Assembly: GCA_034189865.1 (NCBI GenBank)
Contig: JAXHTV010000023.1
Location: 1-38,141, forward strand
Length of the DNA: 38,141 nt
Origin: Pseudomonadota bacterium
GTDB lineage: Bacteria > Pseudomonadota > Gammaproteobacteria > UBA5335
Reading direction: 5' to 3'
In this document: piece by piece, positions 10,901-17,799 of the stretch
Layout: each line of letters starts with the position of its first letter
Numbering within the stretch: position 1 is the first letter of the stretch
Made by a program: the position numbers and the translations under genes
Notes under the pieces: generated by a model
Told to the model about the DNA's origin: nothing
Databases searched by the model: none
The model's input: the letters and a program-made list of their open reading frames with translations, nothing else

Positions 10901-11729
10901 TTCCGGTCAGGTGCTCATTCCCACGGCGGATATCACCCCCCGCGATCTCTCCAGCACCGTACAAGCTTCACCGGACGTGGTGATCGTGGATCCCGCCAAG
11001 ACCACCGCCGAGCCGAAACCGCGTCCGCTCTCGTTGGATGTCACCGTGGCCTTGGGCGATGCGGTCTCGTTTGAAGGCTTCGGACTGCGCGCGAAGCTGG
11101 GTGGAGAACTGCGCTTTCGAGACGGACCGAACGAGCAACCCCTGGCGACCGGCCAGTTGCGCGTGATCGAAGGCCGCTACAACGCCTATGGCCAACCGCT
11201 GGAGATTGAAACCGGACGGATCATTTATACCGACGCGCCCGTCGACAATCCGGGCCTGGATTTGCGTGCCGTGAGGCGCCTGGAAGAAGTGCAAGTAGGC
11301 GTGGATGTCCGCGGTACGCTGGCTCAACCCCAGCTGACGCTGTTCTCGTCGCCGCCCATGTCCGATTCGGACATTCTCTCCTATTTGCTGTTCGGGCGAC
11401 CCATGGCGCAATCCTCATCCCAGGACAGCCGTCGGGTGGCCGGAATTCTGGCCGCGACGCGTTTGTCCGGGGGGCAGATTCCAGGCGAACGACTGGCCGA
11501 GCGACTGGGCATCGAGGAAGTCTCGCTGGAATCTCAAGGCGGGGTCGAGGAAACCGAACTGGTACTCGGACGGCAGATCTCGCCGCGGCTATTCGTCAGT
11601 TACGGCGTGGGCTTGTTCGGCAACCAGTCCACTTTCCGGACGCTGTACCGTTTGAGCCGCCGCTGGACGCTCAAAACCGAGTCCGGCGTCGACCGCAGTG
11701 CCGACATCATATTCACCATCGAACGCTAA
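7974..11729 (+). CDS. tamB: Translocation and assembly module subunit TamB (AsmA/DUF490 family)
   Basis: Long periplasm-spanning protein anchored in the inner membrane that forms the TAM complex with TamA; AsmA-like proteins of this type form a hydrophobic groove thought to carry lipids. The 1251 residues comprise an N-terminal signal anchor ('VVLVVLVAVVIAIGYGAI', about residues 6-23), a very long repetitive beta-rich body with recurring 'G.L....' patterns, and the DUF490/TamB domain in the last ~350 residues, with 'GRYNAYGQPLEIETGRIIY' and 'PPMSDSDILSYLLFGRPM'. I chose ATG 7974 over the GTG three bases earlier because ATGA-type overlap with the tamA stop is the usual coupling geometry. Length is close to E. 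coli TamB (1259). Confidence 0.94.
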   Translation: MRKLAVVLVVLVAVVIAIGYGAIHSTRLPVWAAAQANRHWEALTIEGVSGRLAGPLNVERLTVETPAVRVTVQNAQLKWTLRRLLGRTLDIEALSAKSVQVELREHNGAEPASGEPFELPDIDVPLTIDLGRLAVGQLHITPAGGERVSLFDLATSIHADGAEWTVRELALRHEMAEIKASGNITTRATYPLSVQLATMLSLPDIPPWPVTLTANGDLDTLVLTADGQSPYPVTLTGRIDDVPKLGLWTLEANVQSLDLSQVRPDLPALTTGGTLQARGEGLAADIRADAFAKGLAGLDAVIHLSAHWEDATLRVDELTASGNIGTLQGRGHARLGTLDDTQIEAALDWQALRWPALDHWNSPSGQTRISGSPSAYQVQIEGQFEGPPQQMPSTHLSLAAHGNLESLAIDRLQVDTLDGQITATGALNWSDGLDWTARAEGRELNPGVMDAAWPGRLGFALTTEGRYQQRLSTHVHVEKLSGRLRNQAVDGQAELDWSDETLRIDALALRIADARLNVSGRWNAGWDLAGSMDAPDLSRVLPQAGGALAARFTLQGKPEAPEITVNADATDLAWDALRIQSLALTADLSPQANQPLTVDLKLEQASLGDQSVQSGRVLVDGTAAGHQIRATAQSAQGQLDLMAEGAWRPAEQQWAGTLNQLALVSKPDTAWVMTEPTALSAGPKRVSLSSLCLRHEGESLCVEGRWQGAAGWHALAEVTSLQLDRAQAYMGDDHRLEGVISARLEAKAGSDGAVFAQAETTSDQLRVLTRPSADEGQGWRELLSVRAIRLDGHWDEAGIRLETRARVDQTGSWQGRCVIPGVRQPAQFATAEMRDCQLSADLPDVDFVALFVPALADAKGSLKAELSARGPVSEPIFNGRVELVDGAAEIPDLGLRLQAITLTLTTVPGDRLAWVGQVNSGDGHLDTEGSLALQAGELSLEGKLTGRNFAVIRTAEAAVDVTPDLRFAYSPAELSVSGQVLIPTADITPRDLSSTVQASPDVVIVDPAKTTAEPKPRPLSLDVTVALGDAVSFEGFGLRAKLGGELRFRDGPNEQPLATGQLRVIEGRYNAYGQPLEIETGRIIYTDAPVDNPGLDLRAVRRLEEVQVGVDVRGTLAQPQLTLFSSPPMSDSDILSYLLFGRPMAQSSSQDSRRVAGILAATRLSGGQIPGERLAERLGIEEVSLESQGGVEETELVLGRQISPRLFVSYGVGLFGNQSTFRTLYRLSRRWTLKTESGVDRSADIIFTIER

Positions 11730-11758
11730 TCGCGCGGCCCGGGGCGACCACCCCCTCG

Positions 11759-11802
11759 TTCAACAGGCCTCAAACCCCGCAGAACGAGAGATCACTGTTG
11801 AA
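11759..11802. repeat. 8-bp inverted repeat in the tamB-lptM gap
   Basis: TTCAACAG at 11759-11766 is repeated as CTGTTGAA at 11795-11802, giving perfect arms separated by 28 bp. There is no T-tract, so it is not an obvious terminator for tamB. It lies upstream of a possible -10 element TATACT at 11840-11845, for which I see no good -35. The rest of the 150-bp gap shows nothing else. It could be a weak operator or chance. Confidence 0.3.
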
Positions 11803-11879
11803 GCAACCACGAGCATAGGCAATCCGGGAGCCGTCGATCTATACTGCTCGCCTGTGTTCCCACGACCCCGATTCCTACG

Positions 11880-12011
11880 ATGATCTGGCGCAGCACCCCG
11901 ATTTTTCTATTTGCACTTTGGATATTGGTCGGTTGCGGCCAAAAGGGCGATTTGTATTTTCCCGACGAGCCGCGGGAAGATCCTGCCGCCCAAACCCAAC
12001 GAACAAACTAA
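11880..12011 (+). CDS. lptM: LPS translocon maturation chaperone-like lipoprotein LptM (YifL)
   Basis: Small outer-membrane lipoprotein that in E. coli helps native disulfide formation in LptD during LPS translocon assembly. The 43-residue ORF has a short signal peptide ending in lipobox 'LVGC' (Cys19), followed by the diagnostic 'GQKGDLYFP' segment found just after the lipid-modified Cys throughout the YifL/LptM family, then a polar tail. It sits 18 bp upstream of lysA, the same position it occupies in many gammaproteobacteria. TATACT about 35 bp upstream may be its promoter -10. The presence of two DsbA proteins in this window is consistent with a disulfide-dependent envelope, but a link is inference. 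Confidence 0.9.
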   Translation: MIWRSTPIFLFALWILVGCGQKGDLYFPDEPREDPAAQTQRTN

Positions 12012-12029
12012 AACTCCGCACCTGAAAAC

Positions 12030-13280
12030 ATGGATCATTTCAATTACCGAGACGGCCGGCTTTTCGCCGAAGATGTTGACCTTCAAACGCTGGCGGAACG
12101 CTTCGGCACCCCGGCCTATGTGTACTCCCGCGCCACCATTTGCCGCCACTTCCGCGTCTTCTCGGAAGCTCTGGCCGGCCAGGCTCATTTGCTTTGCTAT
12201 GCGGTCAAGGCCAATTCCAATTTGGCGGTGCTGAACCTGCTGGCAGGATTGGGCGCCGGCTTCGACATCGTGTCGGTCGGCGAGCTGGAACGGGTACTCA
12301 GGGCCGGCGGCGACCCCGGTAAGGTGGTGTTTTCCGGCGTCGGCAAACGAGCGGATGAAGTTCGCCGCGCGCTGGAGGTGGGCATTCGCTGTTTCAACGT
12401 GGAATCCGAAGGCGAACTGGAGCGAATCGACACCATCGCCCGGGAAATGGGGGTCCGCGCGCCAGTCTCCTTGCGGGTCAATCCGGACGTCGACGCCCAA
12501 ACCCATCCGTATATCTCCACCGGACTGAAGGAAAACAAATTCGGCATCGATATCGCGGTGGCGGAGTCGGTCTACCACCGCGCACATCAAATGGATGGGA
12601 TACGGCTGGAAGGCATCGACTGCCACATCGGTTCTCAATTGACCGGAACCCAACCCTTTGTCGATGCCTTGGCACGGGTGCTGGCGATGGTCGATCGCCT
12701 GGCCGAAGCCGGCATTCATTTACGCCACATCGATGTGGGCGGAGGGTTAGGCATCCGCTATCGCAACGAAACGCCGCCGACGCCGGATGAGTATGTACGC
12801 GCCTTGCGGCCCAGTTTGGCGGGGCGTGATTTGGAAATTCTCTTTGAACCCGGGCGGGTGATCGTGGGCAACGCCGGTGTGCTGCTGACCCGCGTGGAGT
12901 ACCTCAAACCGCATGGCGAACGGGCGTTTGCCATCGTAGACGCCGGCATGAACGATCTGATTCGCCCGGCGCTTTACCACGCCTGGCAGGACATCGTGCC
13001 GGTCATCCAACGCGACGGGGCCGAAGGCCAATGCTACGACATTGTGGGTCCGGTCTGTGAAACAGCCGATTTTATCGGCCGGGAACGTCAACTGAACCTC
13101 GAGCCCGGCGATATTTTGGCGGTGCGTTCCTCGGGTGCGTACGGCTTTGTGATGAGCTCGAACTACAACTCGCGGCCACGTCCGCCGGAAATCATGGTCG
13201 ACGGCGCACAAGCTCATGTGGTTCGAGCACGGGAAAGCATCGATACCTTGATGCTCGGCGAATCACTGCTGCCCAATTGA
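12030..13280 (+). CDS. lysA: Diaminopimelate decarboxylase
   Basis: PLP-dependent fold-type III enzyme making L-lysine from meso-diaminopimelate, the last step of lysine synthesis. The 416 residues match the family. The PLP lysine is in 'CYAVKANSN' (Lys60); 'HIGSQLT' carries the phosphate-contact histidine, 'VGGGLGIRY' is the glycine-rich phosphate loop, and 'VCETADFIG' supplies the catalytic cysteine from the partner subunit of the dimer. ATG 12030 is 18 bp after lptM; the ribosome binding site is poor, so translation may depend on lptM. In many gammaproteobacteria dapF follows lysA, whereas here polA does. Confidence 0.96.
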   Translation: MDHFNYRDGRLFAEDVDLQTLAERFGTPAYVYSRATICRHFRVFSEALAGQAHLLCYAVKANSNLAVLNLLAGLGAGFDIVSVGELERVLRAGGDPGKVVFSGVGKRADEVRRALEVGIRCFNVESEGELERIDTIAREMGVRAPVSLRVNPDVDAQTHPYISTGLKENKFGIDIAVAESVYHRAHQMDGIRLEGIDCHIGSQLTGTQPFVDALARVLAMVDRLAEAGIHLRHIDVGGGLGIRYRNETPPTPDEYVRALRPSLAGRDLEILFEPGRVIVGNAGVLLTRVEYLKPHGERAFAIVDAGMNDLIRPALYHAWQDIVPVIQRDGAEGQCYDIVGPVCETADFIGRERQLNLEPGDILAVRSSGAYGFVMSSNYNSRPRPPEIMVDGAQAHVVRARESIDTLMLGESLLPN

Positions 13281-13300
13281 CGAGTGAACAGCAAACGGCC

Positions 13301-16024
13301 ATGAGCGATTCAGACACAATCCCGCCGGAAGCCGGTCGTCCCACCGAGCTGGTGATGGTGGACGGCTCGTCGTACCTCTATCGGGCGTTCCACGCCTTGC
13401 CGCCGCTGAGCAACTCCCGCGGCCAACCCACCGGTGCGGTGTATGGCGTCATCAACATGTTGCGCAAACTGCTCCGCGAGCACCAGCCCCAGCGTATCGC
13501 CGTGGTCTTCGACGCGCCCGGCAAGACCTTTCGGGACGAGTTGTTCGAGTCCTACAAATCGCATCGCCCGCCCATGCCGGACGATTTGAGGTCGCAGATC
13601 GAACCGTTGCACGCCGCGGTCTCGGCCATGGGTATTCCCTTGCTGCAAATTCCCGGCGTCGAAGCCGACGATGTCATCGGCACGCTGGCGCGGCAGGCAG
13701 GCGATGCGGGTATCCACACGCTGATCTCCACCGGCGACAAGGACATGGCGCAACTGGTCAACGGCCACGTGACGCTGGTCAACACCATGACCGGCACCGT
13801 ATTGGATCGCCAAGGGGTGATCGACAAGTTCGGCGTGCCCCCGGAGCGCATTATCGACTACCTGGCGCTGGTGGGAGACAGCTCGGATAACATTCCGGGG
13901 GTTCCCAAAGTCGGCCCGAAAACGGCAGCCAAGTGGCTGAACGAATACGGCAGCTTAGATGAGATCATCGCGCGGGCCGAGGAAATTCCCGGCAAAGTGG
14001 GCGAGTCGTTGCGTGCCAACTTGCCTCAACTGGAGTTATCCCGCCTGCTGGCCACCATCCACTGCGACGTCAAACTGGCCGAAAGTCTCGACCAACTCTC
14101 GCCCAGCGAACCCGACACGGACAAACTCCGAGAACTGTATACGGAGCTGGAGTTCGGCGGGCTATTGCGAGAACTGGAAGCCGACCAACCCGATCCGCCG
14201 CGGGGGTCGGAGTCTCCCCGTCGCTACCAGACGGTGTTGGATCAAAAAACCCTGGATGGTTGGCTTGAGCGGATCAAACATGCCGACCTGTTCGCCTTCG
14301 ACACGGAAACCACCAGCCTCCGGTACGACAAAGCCGAAGTTGTGGGGGTTTCTTTCGCCATCGAGCCCGGCGAAGCGGCCTACGTGCCACTGGCTCACAA
14401 CTACATAGGCGCGCCGGAGCAATTGAACCGGGAAGCCGTTTTGGCGCAGCTCAAGCCTATCTTGGAGGACCCAAAGCACGCGAAGGTCGGGCAGAACCTC
14501 AAATACGACAAGAACGTGCTGGCCAATCACGGCATTGAGCTGACCGGCATTGCCCACGACACCATGCTGCAATCGTATGTGCTCAACAGCACCGCCGGCC
14601 GCCACGATATGGATTCGATGGCGTTGCGGGAGCTCGGCGTGACCACCATCAAGTTCGAAGACGTGGCCGGAAAAGGCGCGCGACAGCTGGGGTTTGACGA
14701 AGTCGAAATCGAAAAAGCCGCCGAGTACGCAGCCGAAGATGCGGACATCACACTCCGATTGCACCAATCCTTGTGGCCACGGCTCAACAAAGAAACCCGT
14801 CTGCGCGCTGTCTACGAGGAAATGGAAGTCCCTCTGGTTCCCGTTCTGTCGCGAATGGAACAAACCGGGGTCTTGGTGGATCCCGAGCTGCTGCGCCGGC
14901 AAAGTCAGGAACTCGCCGAAGCCATGGCGGAACTCGAAGTGAAGGCCCACGATGAGGCGGGGCAAGCTTTCAACCTCGGTTCCCCGAAACAACTTCAGGA
15001 AATCCTATTCGACAAACTGCAATTGCCGGCACTGCGCAAGACCCCGAAAGGCCAACCCTCGACGGCGGAAGACGTGTTGCAGGAACTGGCTAACGACTAC
15101 CGCTTGCCGCAACTGATTCTGGAATATCGCTCGCTCAGCAAGCTGAAGTCGACGTACACCGACAAGTTGCCGGATTTGATCAGCCCCAAGACGGGGCGTA
15201 TTCACACCTCCTACCACCAAGCGGTCGCCGCCACCGGGCGCCTCTCCTCGTCCGAACCCAATTTGCAGAATATCCCCATACGAACCGCCGAAGGACGCAG
15301 GATCCGAGAGGCATTTGTCGCCCCGAAAGGGTATCGCATCCTCTCGGCAGACTATTCGCAAATCGAGCTGCGTATCATGGCCCATCTCTCCGGTGATGCG
15401 GGCCTGCTCAAAGCGTTTGCCGAAGGCAAGGACATTCACCAAGCCACGGCCTCGGAGGTATTCGGCGTGTCGCCGGACCAAGTTTCGGCGGACCAAAGAC
15501 GCTCGGCCAAGGCGATCAATTTTGGACTGATCTATGGGATGTCGGCGTTTGGCTTGAGCCGCCAACTGGGCATTGAGCGTAGCGCCGCGCAAACTTATGT
15601 AGACCGGTATTTTGATCGCTATCCGGGCGTTAAAGACTTTATGGACCGAATCCAGGCACAAGCCCACGAAGACGGCTATGTCGAGACGGTCTTCGGGCGA
15701 CGGCTTTATCTGCCGGAGATCAACTCACGCAACGCCCAGCGGCGTCAGTACGCCGAGCGCACTGCGATCAATGCGCCCATGCAGGGTACCGCGGCTGACA
15801 TCATCAAGCGCGCCATGCTCGCAATCGACCGATGGCTGAACACATCGAACAACGGGATACGTATGATCATGCAGGTACACGACGAGTTAGTGTTCGAAGT
15901 ACCGAAATCACAGATCTCCGACGCCGAAACCACGGTTAGAAAATTTATGATTAGCGCAGCCGAGCTAAAAACGCCGCTGGATGTAGATGTCGGAACCGGT
16001 AGAAACTGGGGCGAGAGTCACTAA
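13301..16024 (+). CDS. polA: DNA polymerase I
   Basis: Repair and Okazaki-fragment-processing polymerase with three activities. The 907 residues contain an N-terminal 5' nuclease ('LVMVDGSSYLYRAFHALPP' and the H3TH region near 'DSSDNIPGVPKVGPKTA'), a 3'-5' proofreading domain with the acidic pair in 'FDTETTS' (Asp334, Glu336), 'NLKYDKN' and 'EDADITLR', so proofreading looks intact, and the family A polymerase with 'SADYSQIELRIMAHLSGD', 'RRSAKAINFGLIYGMS' and 'VHDELVFEV'. An upstream in-frame TTG at 13277 would overlap lysA, but ATG 13301 fits the family N-terminus better. It lies 20 bp after lysA, so it may share its transcript. Downstream is the small-RNA region. Confidence 0.96.
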   Translation: MSDSDTIPPEAGRPTELVMVDGSSYLYRAFHALPPLSNSRGQPTGAVYGVINMLRKLLREHQPQRIAVVFDAPGKTFRDELFESYKSHRPPMPDDLRSQIEPLHAAVSAMGIPLLQIPGVEADDVIGTLARQAGDAGIHTLISTGDKDMAQLVNGHVTLVNTMTGTVLDRQGVIDKFGVPPERIIDYLALVGDSSDNIPGVPKVGPKTAAKWLNEYGSLDEIIARAEEIPGKVGESLRANLPQLELSRLLATIHCDVKLAESLDQLSPSEPDTDKLRELYTELEFGGLLRELEADQPDPPRGSESPRRYQTVLDQKTLDGWLERIKHADLFAFDTETTSLRYDKAEVVGVSFAIEPGEAAYVPLAHNYIGAPEQLNREAVLAQLKPILEDPKHAKVGQNLKYDKNVLANHGIELTGIAHDTMLQSYVLNSTAGRHDMDSMALRELGVTTIKFEDVAGKGARQLGFDEVEIEKAAEYAAEDADITLRLHQSLWPRLNKETRLRAVYEEMEVPLVPVLSRMEQTGVLVDPELLRRQSQELAEAMAELEVKAHDEAGQAFNLGSPKQLQEILFDKLQLPALRKTPKGQPSTAEDVLQELANDYRLPQLILEYRSLSKLKSTYTDKLPDLISPKTGRIHTSYHQAVAATGRLSSSEPNLQNIPIRTAEGRRIREAFVAPKGYRILSADYSQIELRIMAHLSGDAGLLKAFAEGKDIHQATASEVFGVSPDQVSADQRRSAKAINFGLIYGMSAFGLSRQLGIERSAAQTYVDRYFDRYPGVKDFMDRIQAQAHEDGYVETVFGRRLYLPEINSRNAQRRQYAERTAINAPMQGTAADIIKRAMLAIDRWLNTSNNGIRMIMQVHDELVFEVPKSQISDAETTVRKFMISAAELKTPLDVDVGTGRNWGESH

Positions 16025-16108
16025 ACAATACTTAACATCGGCCAATAAATCAGGTGGTTAAGGTTAATTAAACGACAATAACTTCGTTGTAAAAAACCAA
16101 ACCCTTTT

Positions 16109-16125
16109 CATTTGAACTTCAAATG
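16109..16125. promoter_or_regulatory. 17-bp palindrome over the sRNA -35 element
   Basis: CATTTGAACTTCAAATG is a perfect dyad with 8-bp arms around a central C at 16117. It exactly covers the GAACTT that I read as the -35 of an ECF-type promoter (16114-16119). The position suggests an operator for a dimeric regulator, but a palindrome of this size could arise by chance and no regulator is identified. Confidence 0.45.
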
Positions 16126-16140
16126 GCGCAAAATGTCTGT
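16114..16140 (+). promoter_or_regulatory. RpoE/AlgU-like (ECF sigma) promoter of the polA-engB sRNA
   Basis: GAACTT at 16114-16119 and TCTGT at 16136-16140, separated by exactly 16 bp, match the RpoE/AlgU consensus (GAACTT, 16-17 bp, TCTGA) at nearly every position. Transcription would start near 16145-16148, just before or within a strong stem-loop. In Pseudomonas the sRNA ErsA in the same locus is driven by the envelope-stress sigma factor AlgU, which makes this reading coherent. Confidence 0.6.
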
Positions 16141-16145
16141 GAGAC

Positions 16146-16267
16146 GGGTGCCGCAATAGCACCCGTTTCCTACCCTGAGTAAGCGGGCCCATCGATATCC
16201 CCCAAGATCAGGTGGGTTCCGAACAGCCACGGCAGTCTCCCCCTTTAGACTGTCGTGGCTTTTTTTT
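16146..16267 (+). ncRNA. Candidate envelope-stress small RNA in the polA-engB gap (ErsA/Spot 42 position)
   Basis: A transcript of about 122 nt is predicted from the ECF-type promoter to the terminator. It would begin with a perfect stem (arms at 16144-16151 and 16159-16166, 7-nt loop), continue through a largely unpaired middle carrying CCCCC at 16199-16203, and end in a long terminator whose loop is CCCCCTTT. C-rich single-stranded patches are what Hfq-dependent RNAs use to cover Shine-Dalgarno sequences. The polA-engB gap houses Spot 42 in enterobacteria and ErsA (about 130 nt) in Pseudomonas. Homology to ErsA is inferred from locus, length, promoter class and layout; I could not align it. 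The alternative is a plain bidirectional terminator between convergent genes. Confidence 0.6.
16225..16267 (+). terminator. Rho-independent terminator of the sRNA (and polA)
   Basis: AGCCACGGCAGTCT (16225-16238) pairs with AGACTGTCGTGGCT (16247-16260) with one G-U pair, giving a 14-bp stem with an 8-nt C-rich loop and a run of eight T at 16260-16267. This is the strongest intrinsic terminator in the window. Confidence 0.93.
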
Positions 16268-16281
16268 ACGGTCGTAAAACG

Positions 16282-16911
16282 CTAGTGCGCAGCCACGCTC
16301 TCATCTTCCAACCCGCCCGGGTCCAACCAGCGGGCCAACCGTGTGCGCGCGTCATCCCACCCCATCGCTTTGGTGGCTGAAAAAAGTTGAACGGTAAACA
16401 AATCTCCCGATAATTCTTCCAACTGTTTTCTCACGCGAAACAGAACCTGCGTCGCCGCCCCGCGGCTGAGCTTGTCTGATTTCGTCAAAAGGACATGGCA
16501 AGGCAGCCCCGCTTGCGCGCACCAGTTCAATAACTGTTGATCGAAATCAGTCATCGGGTGTCGGACATCCATGATGACGAACACCCCCTTTAAGCTATCG
16601 CGACCGGCCAAATACTCGCCGATCAACTTCCCCCAATGCCGGCGTATGGCTTCAGGCACTCGGGCAAAACCATAGCCCGGCAAGTCGACCAGGCGGGTGC
16701 CATCGTCAAATACGAAAAAATTGATCAATTGCGTGCGCCCTGGCGTGCGACTGGCACGCGCCAACCCTTTCCTTGACGTTATCGCATTGATCGCACTGGA
16801 CTTTCCCGAGTTCGAGCGACCGGCGAAAGCCACCTCTGCCCCACTGTCAACGGGCAAACTCCGTAACCGATCAGCACTGATTAAAAAGGAGACGTTGCGA
16901 AAATCTTTCAT
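16282..16911 (-). CDS. engB: Ribosome biogenesis GTPase EngB (YihA/YsxC)
   Basis: TrmE-Era-type GTPase needed for assembly of the large ribosomal subunit. The 209 residues show G1 'GRSNSGKSS' (31-39), G3 'DLPGYGFARV', G4 'TKSDKL' and G5 'SATKAMG', in the correct order. It converges on polA and is divergent from cytochrome c4, as in Pseudomonas. The stop is only 14 bp beyond the T-tract of the sRNA terminator. Start ATG at 16911 is the family start ('FRNVSFLISA'). Confidence 0.95.
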   Translation of the reverse strand: MKDFRNVSFLISADRLRSLPVDSGAEVAFAGRSNSGKSSAINAITSRKGLARASRTPGRTQLINFFVFDDGTRLVDLPGYGFARVPEAIRRHWGKLIGEYLAGRDSLKGVFVIMDVRHPMTDFDQQLLNWCAQAGLPCHVLLTKSDKLSRGAATQVLFRVRKQLEELSGDLFTVQLFSATKAMGWDDARTRLARWLDPGGLEDESVAAH

Positions 16912-16928
16912 AAAATGCTTGAGCTTGG

Positions 16929-16959
16929 TTGACCGTCTTGCGGGCGCTCAGTGTAAAAT
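16929..16959 (+). promoter_or_regulatory. Possible sigma-70 promoter of the cytochrome c4 gene
   Basis: TTGACC at 16929-16934 and TAAAAT at 16954-16959 resemble -35 and -10 elements; the 19-bp spacer is longer than ideal, and a 17-bp spacer would use the poorer TGTAAA. It lies in the 152-bp divergent region between engB and the cytochrome gene. Confidence 0.35.
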
Positions 16960-17063
16960 TAGCGACCCGAAAGTACATGGGCGCCCGCATTGTACGTTAT
17001 TGTCGACTGCACTGTTGACCCCGTCACAAGCGGATACCGCTTGCTCAGGAGGCCTTCCGAATC

Positions 17064-17675
17064 ATGAATAAACGGCTCGCAGCCATCGTTACGCTTATCG
17101 CCATCGGCGTCATGAACCCCGTTTATGCCGGAGGCAACGCGGAAACCGGGAAAGCCAAAGCGGTTCCTTGCGCCGCTTGTCACGGAGCGGATGGCAACAG
17201 CGTCAACGGCACATGGCCCAAGTTGGCCGGACAGCATGCCCAGTACATCGAATCGCAGCTTAAGGCCTTCCGTTCCGGCGAGCGAAGCAACCCGCTCATG
17301 ACTGGGCAGGCGGCAGCTCTAAGCGATCAAGACATTCTCGATTTAGCCGCCTATTACTCTGAGCAGACGCTCAAGCCAGGTGTCGCCGATCCCGATAAAG
17401 TGGATCTGGGCCAGACGATTTATCGCGCGGGCAACGCCGACACCGAGGTTTCGGCATGCATGGCCTGCCACGGACCTTCAGGCAAAGGCAACGGTCCTGC
17501 GGGTTATCCACGTATCGGCGGGCAGCATGGGGCCTACGTGGCCGCACAGCTTAAAGCCTATGCCTCCGGCGAGCGTGGAAACACCACCACCGGCCGAATG
17601 ATGCAAGATATTGCCTCTAAGATGAGCGACAAAGAAATCGAAGCGGTGGCATCGTTTGTTGAGGGACTCTATTAA
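17064..17675 (+). CDS. Dihaem cytochrome c4
   Basis: Periplasmic electron carrier with two c-type haem domains, usually feeding terminal oxidases such as cbb3. The 203-residue precursor has a signal peptide (cleavage near 'VYAGG', about residue 22) and two homologous halves, each with a CxxCH site: 'CAACH' at 36-40 and 'CMACH' at 132-136. Met residues after each site ('PLMTGQ' and 'GRMMQD') are likely axial ligands. AGGAGG lies 11 bases before the ATG. The order engB / cytochrome c4 / dsbA is the Pseudomonas arrangement. An oxidoreductase nearby fits with haem attachment needing redox control of cysteines, though that link is inference. Confidence 0.93.
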   Translation: MNKRLAAIVTLIAIGVMNPVYAGGNAETGKAKAVPCAACHGADGNSVNGTWPKLAGQHAQYIESQLKAFRSGERSNPLMTGQAAALSDQDILDLAAYYSEQTLKPGVADPDKVDLGQTIYRAGNADTEVSACMACHGPSGKGNGPAGYPRIGGQHGAYVAAQLKAYASGERGNTTTGRMMQDIASKMSDKEIEAVASFVEGLY

Positions 17676-17714
17676 TAGTATATTGATGTTATGTGTTATC
17701 TAAGCATATAAAAA

Positions 17715-17786
17715 GACGGCCAGACCACTGGCCGGTCGAGGGCTTATAAGTCGAAGGCTTATAAATTGACGGTCAGACCACTGACC
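17715..17786. repeat. Twin dyads flanking a 15-bp tandem repeat, upstream of dsbA
   Basis: Two similar dyads, GGCCAG-ACCA-CTGGCC (17718-17733) and GGTCAG-ACCA-CTGACC (17771-17786), lie 53 bp apart, close to five helical turns. They share the frame GACGG.CAGACCACTG.CC, and the difference is compensated in both arms. Between them GTCGAGGGCTTATAA (17735-17749) and GTCGAAGGCTTATAA (17750-17764) form a back-to-back repeat with one mismatch. There is no T-tract, so a terminator for cytochrome c4 is unlikely. The dsbA ATG is 13 bp after the second dyad. Confidence 0.75.
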
Positions 17787-17799
17787 AAGTGAGGGGACT

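Noticed and set aside
17771-17780. GGTCAGACCA resembles the core of a FadR operator.
   Set aside because: It is part of a dyad pair with a different shared frame, and neither dsbA nor cytochrome c4 belongs to fatty-acid metabolism; a 10-base match is not enough.
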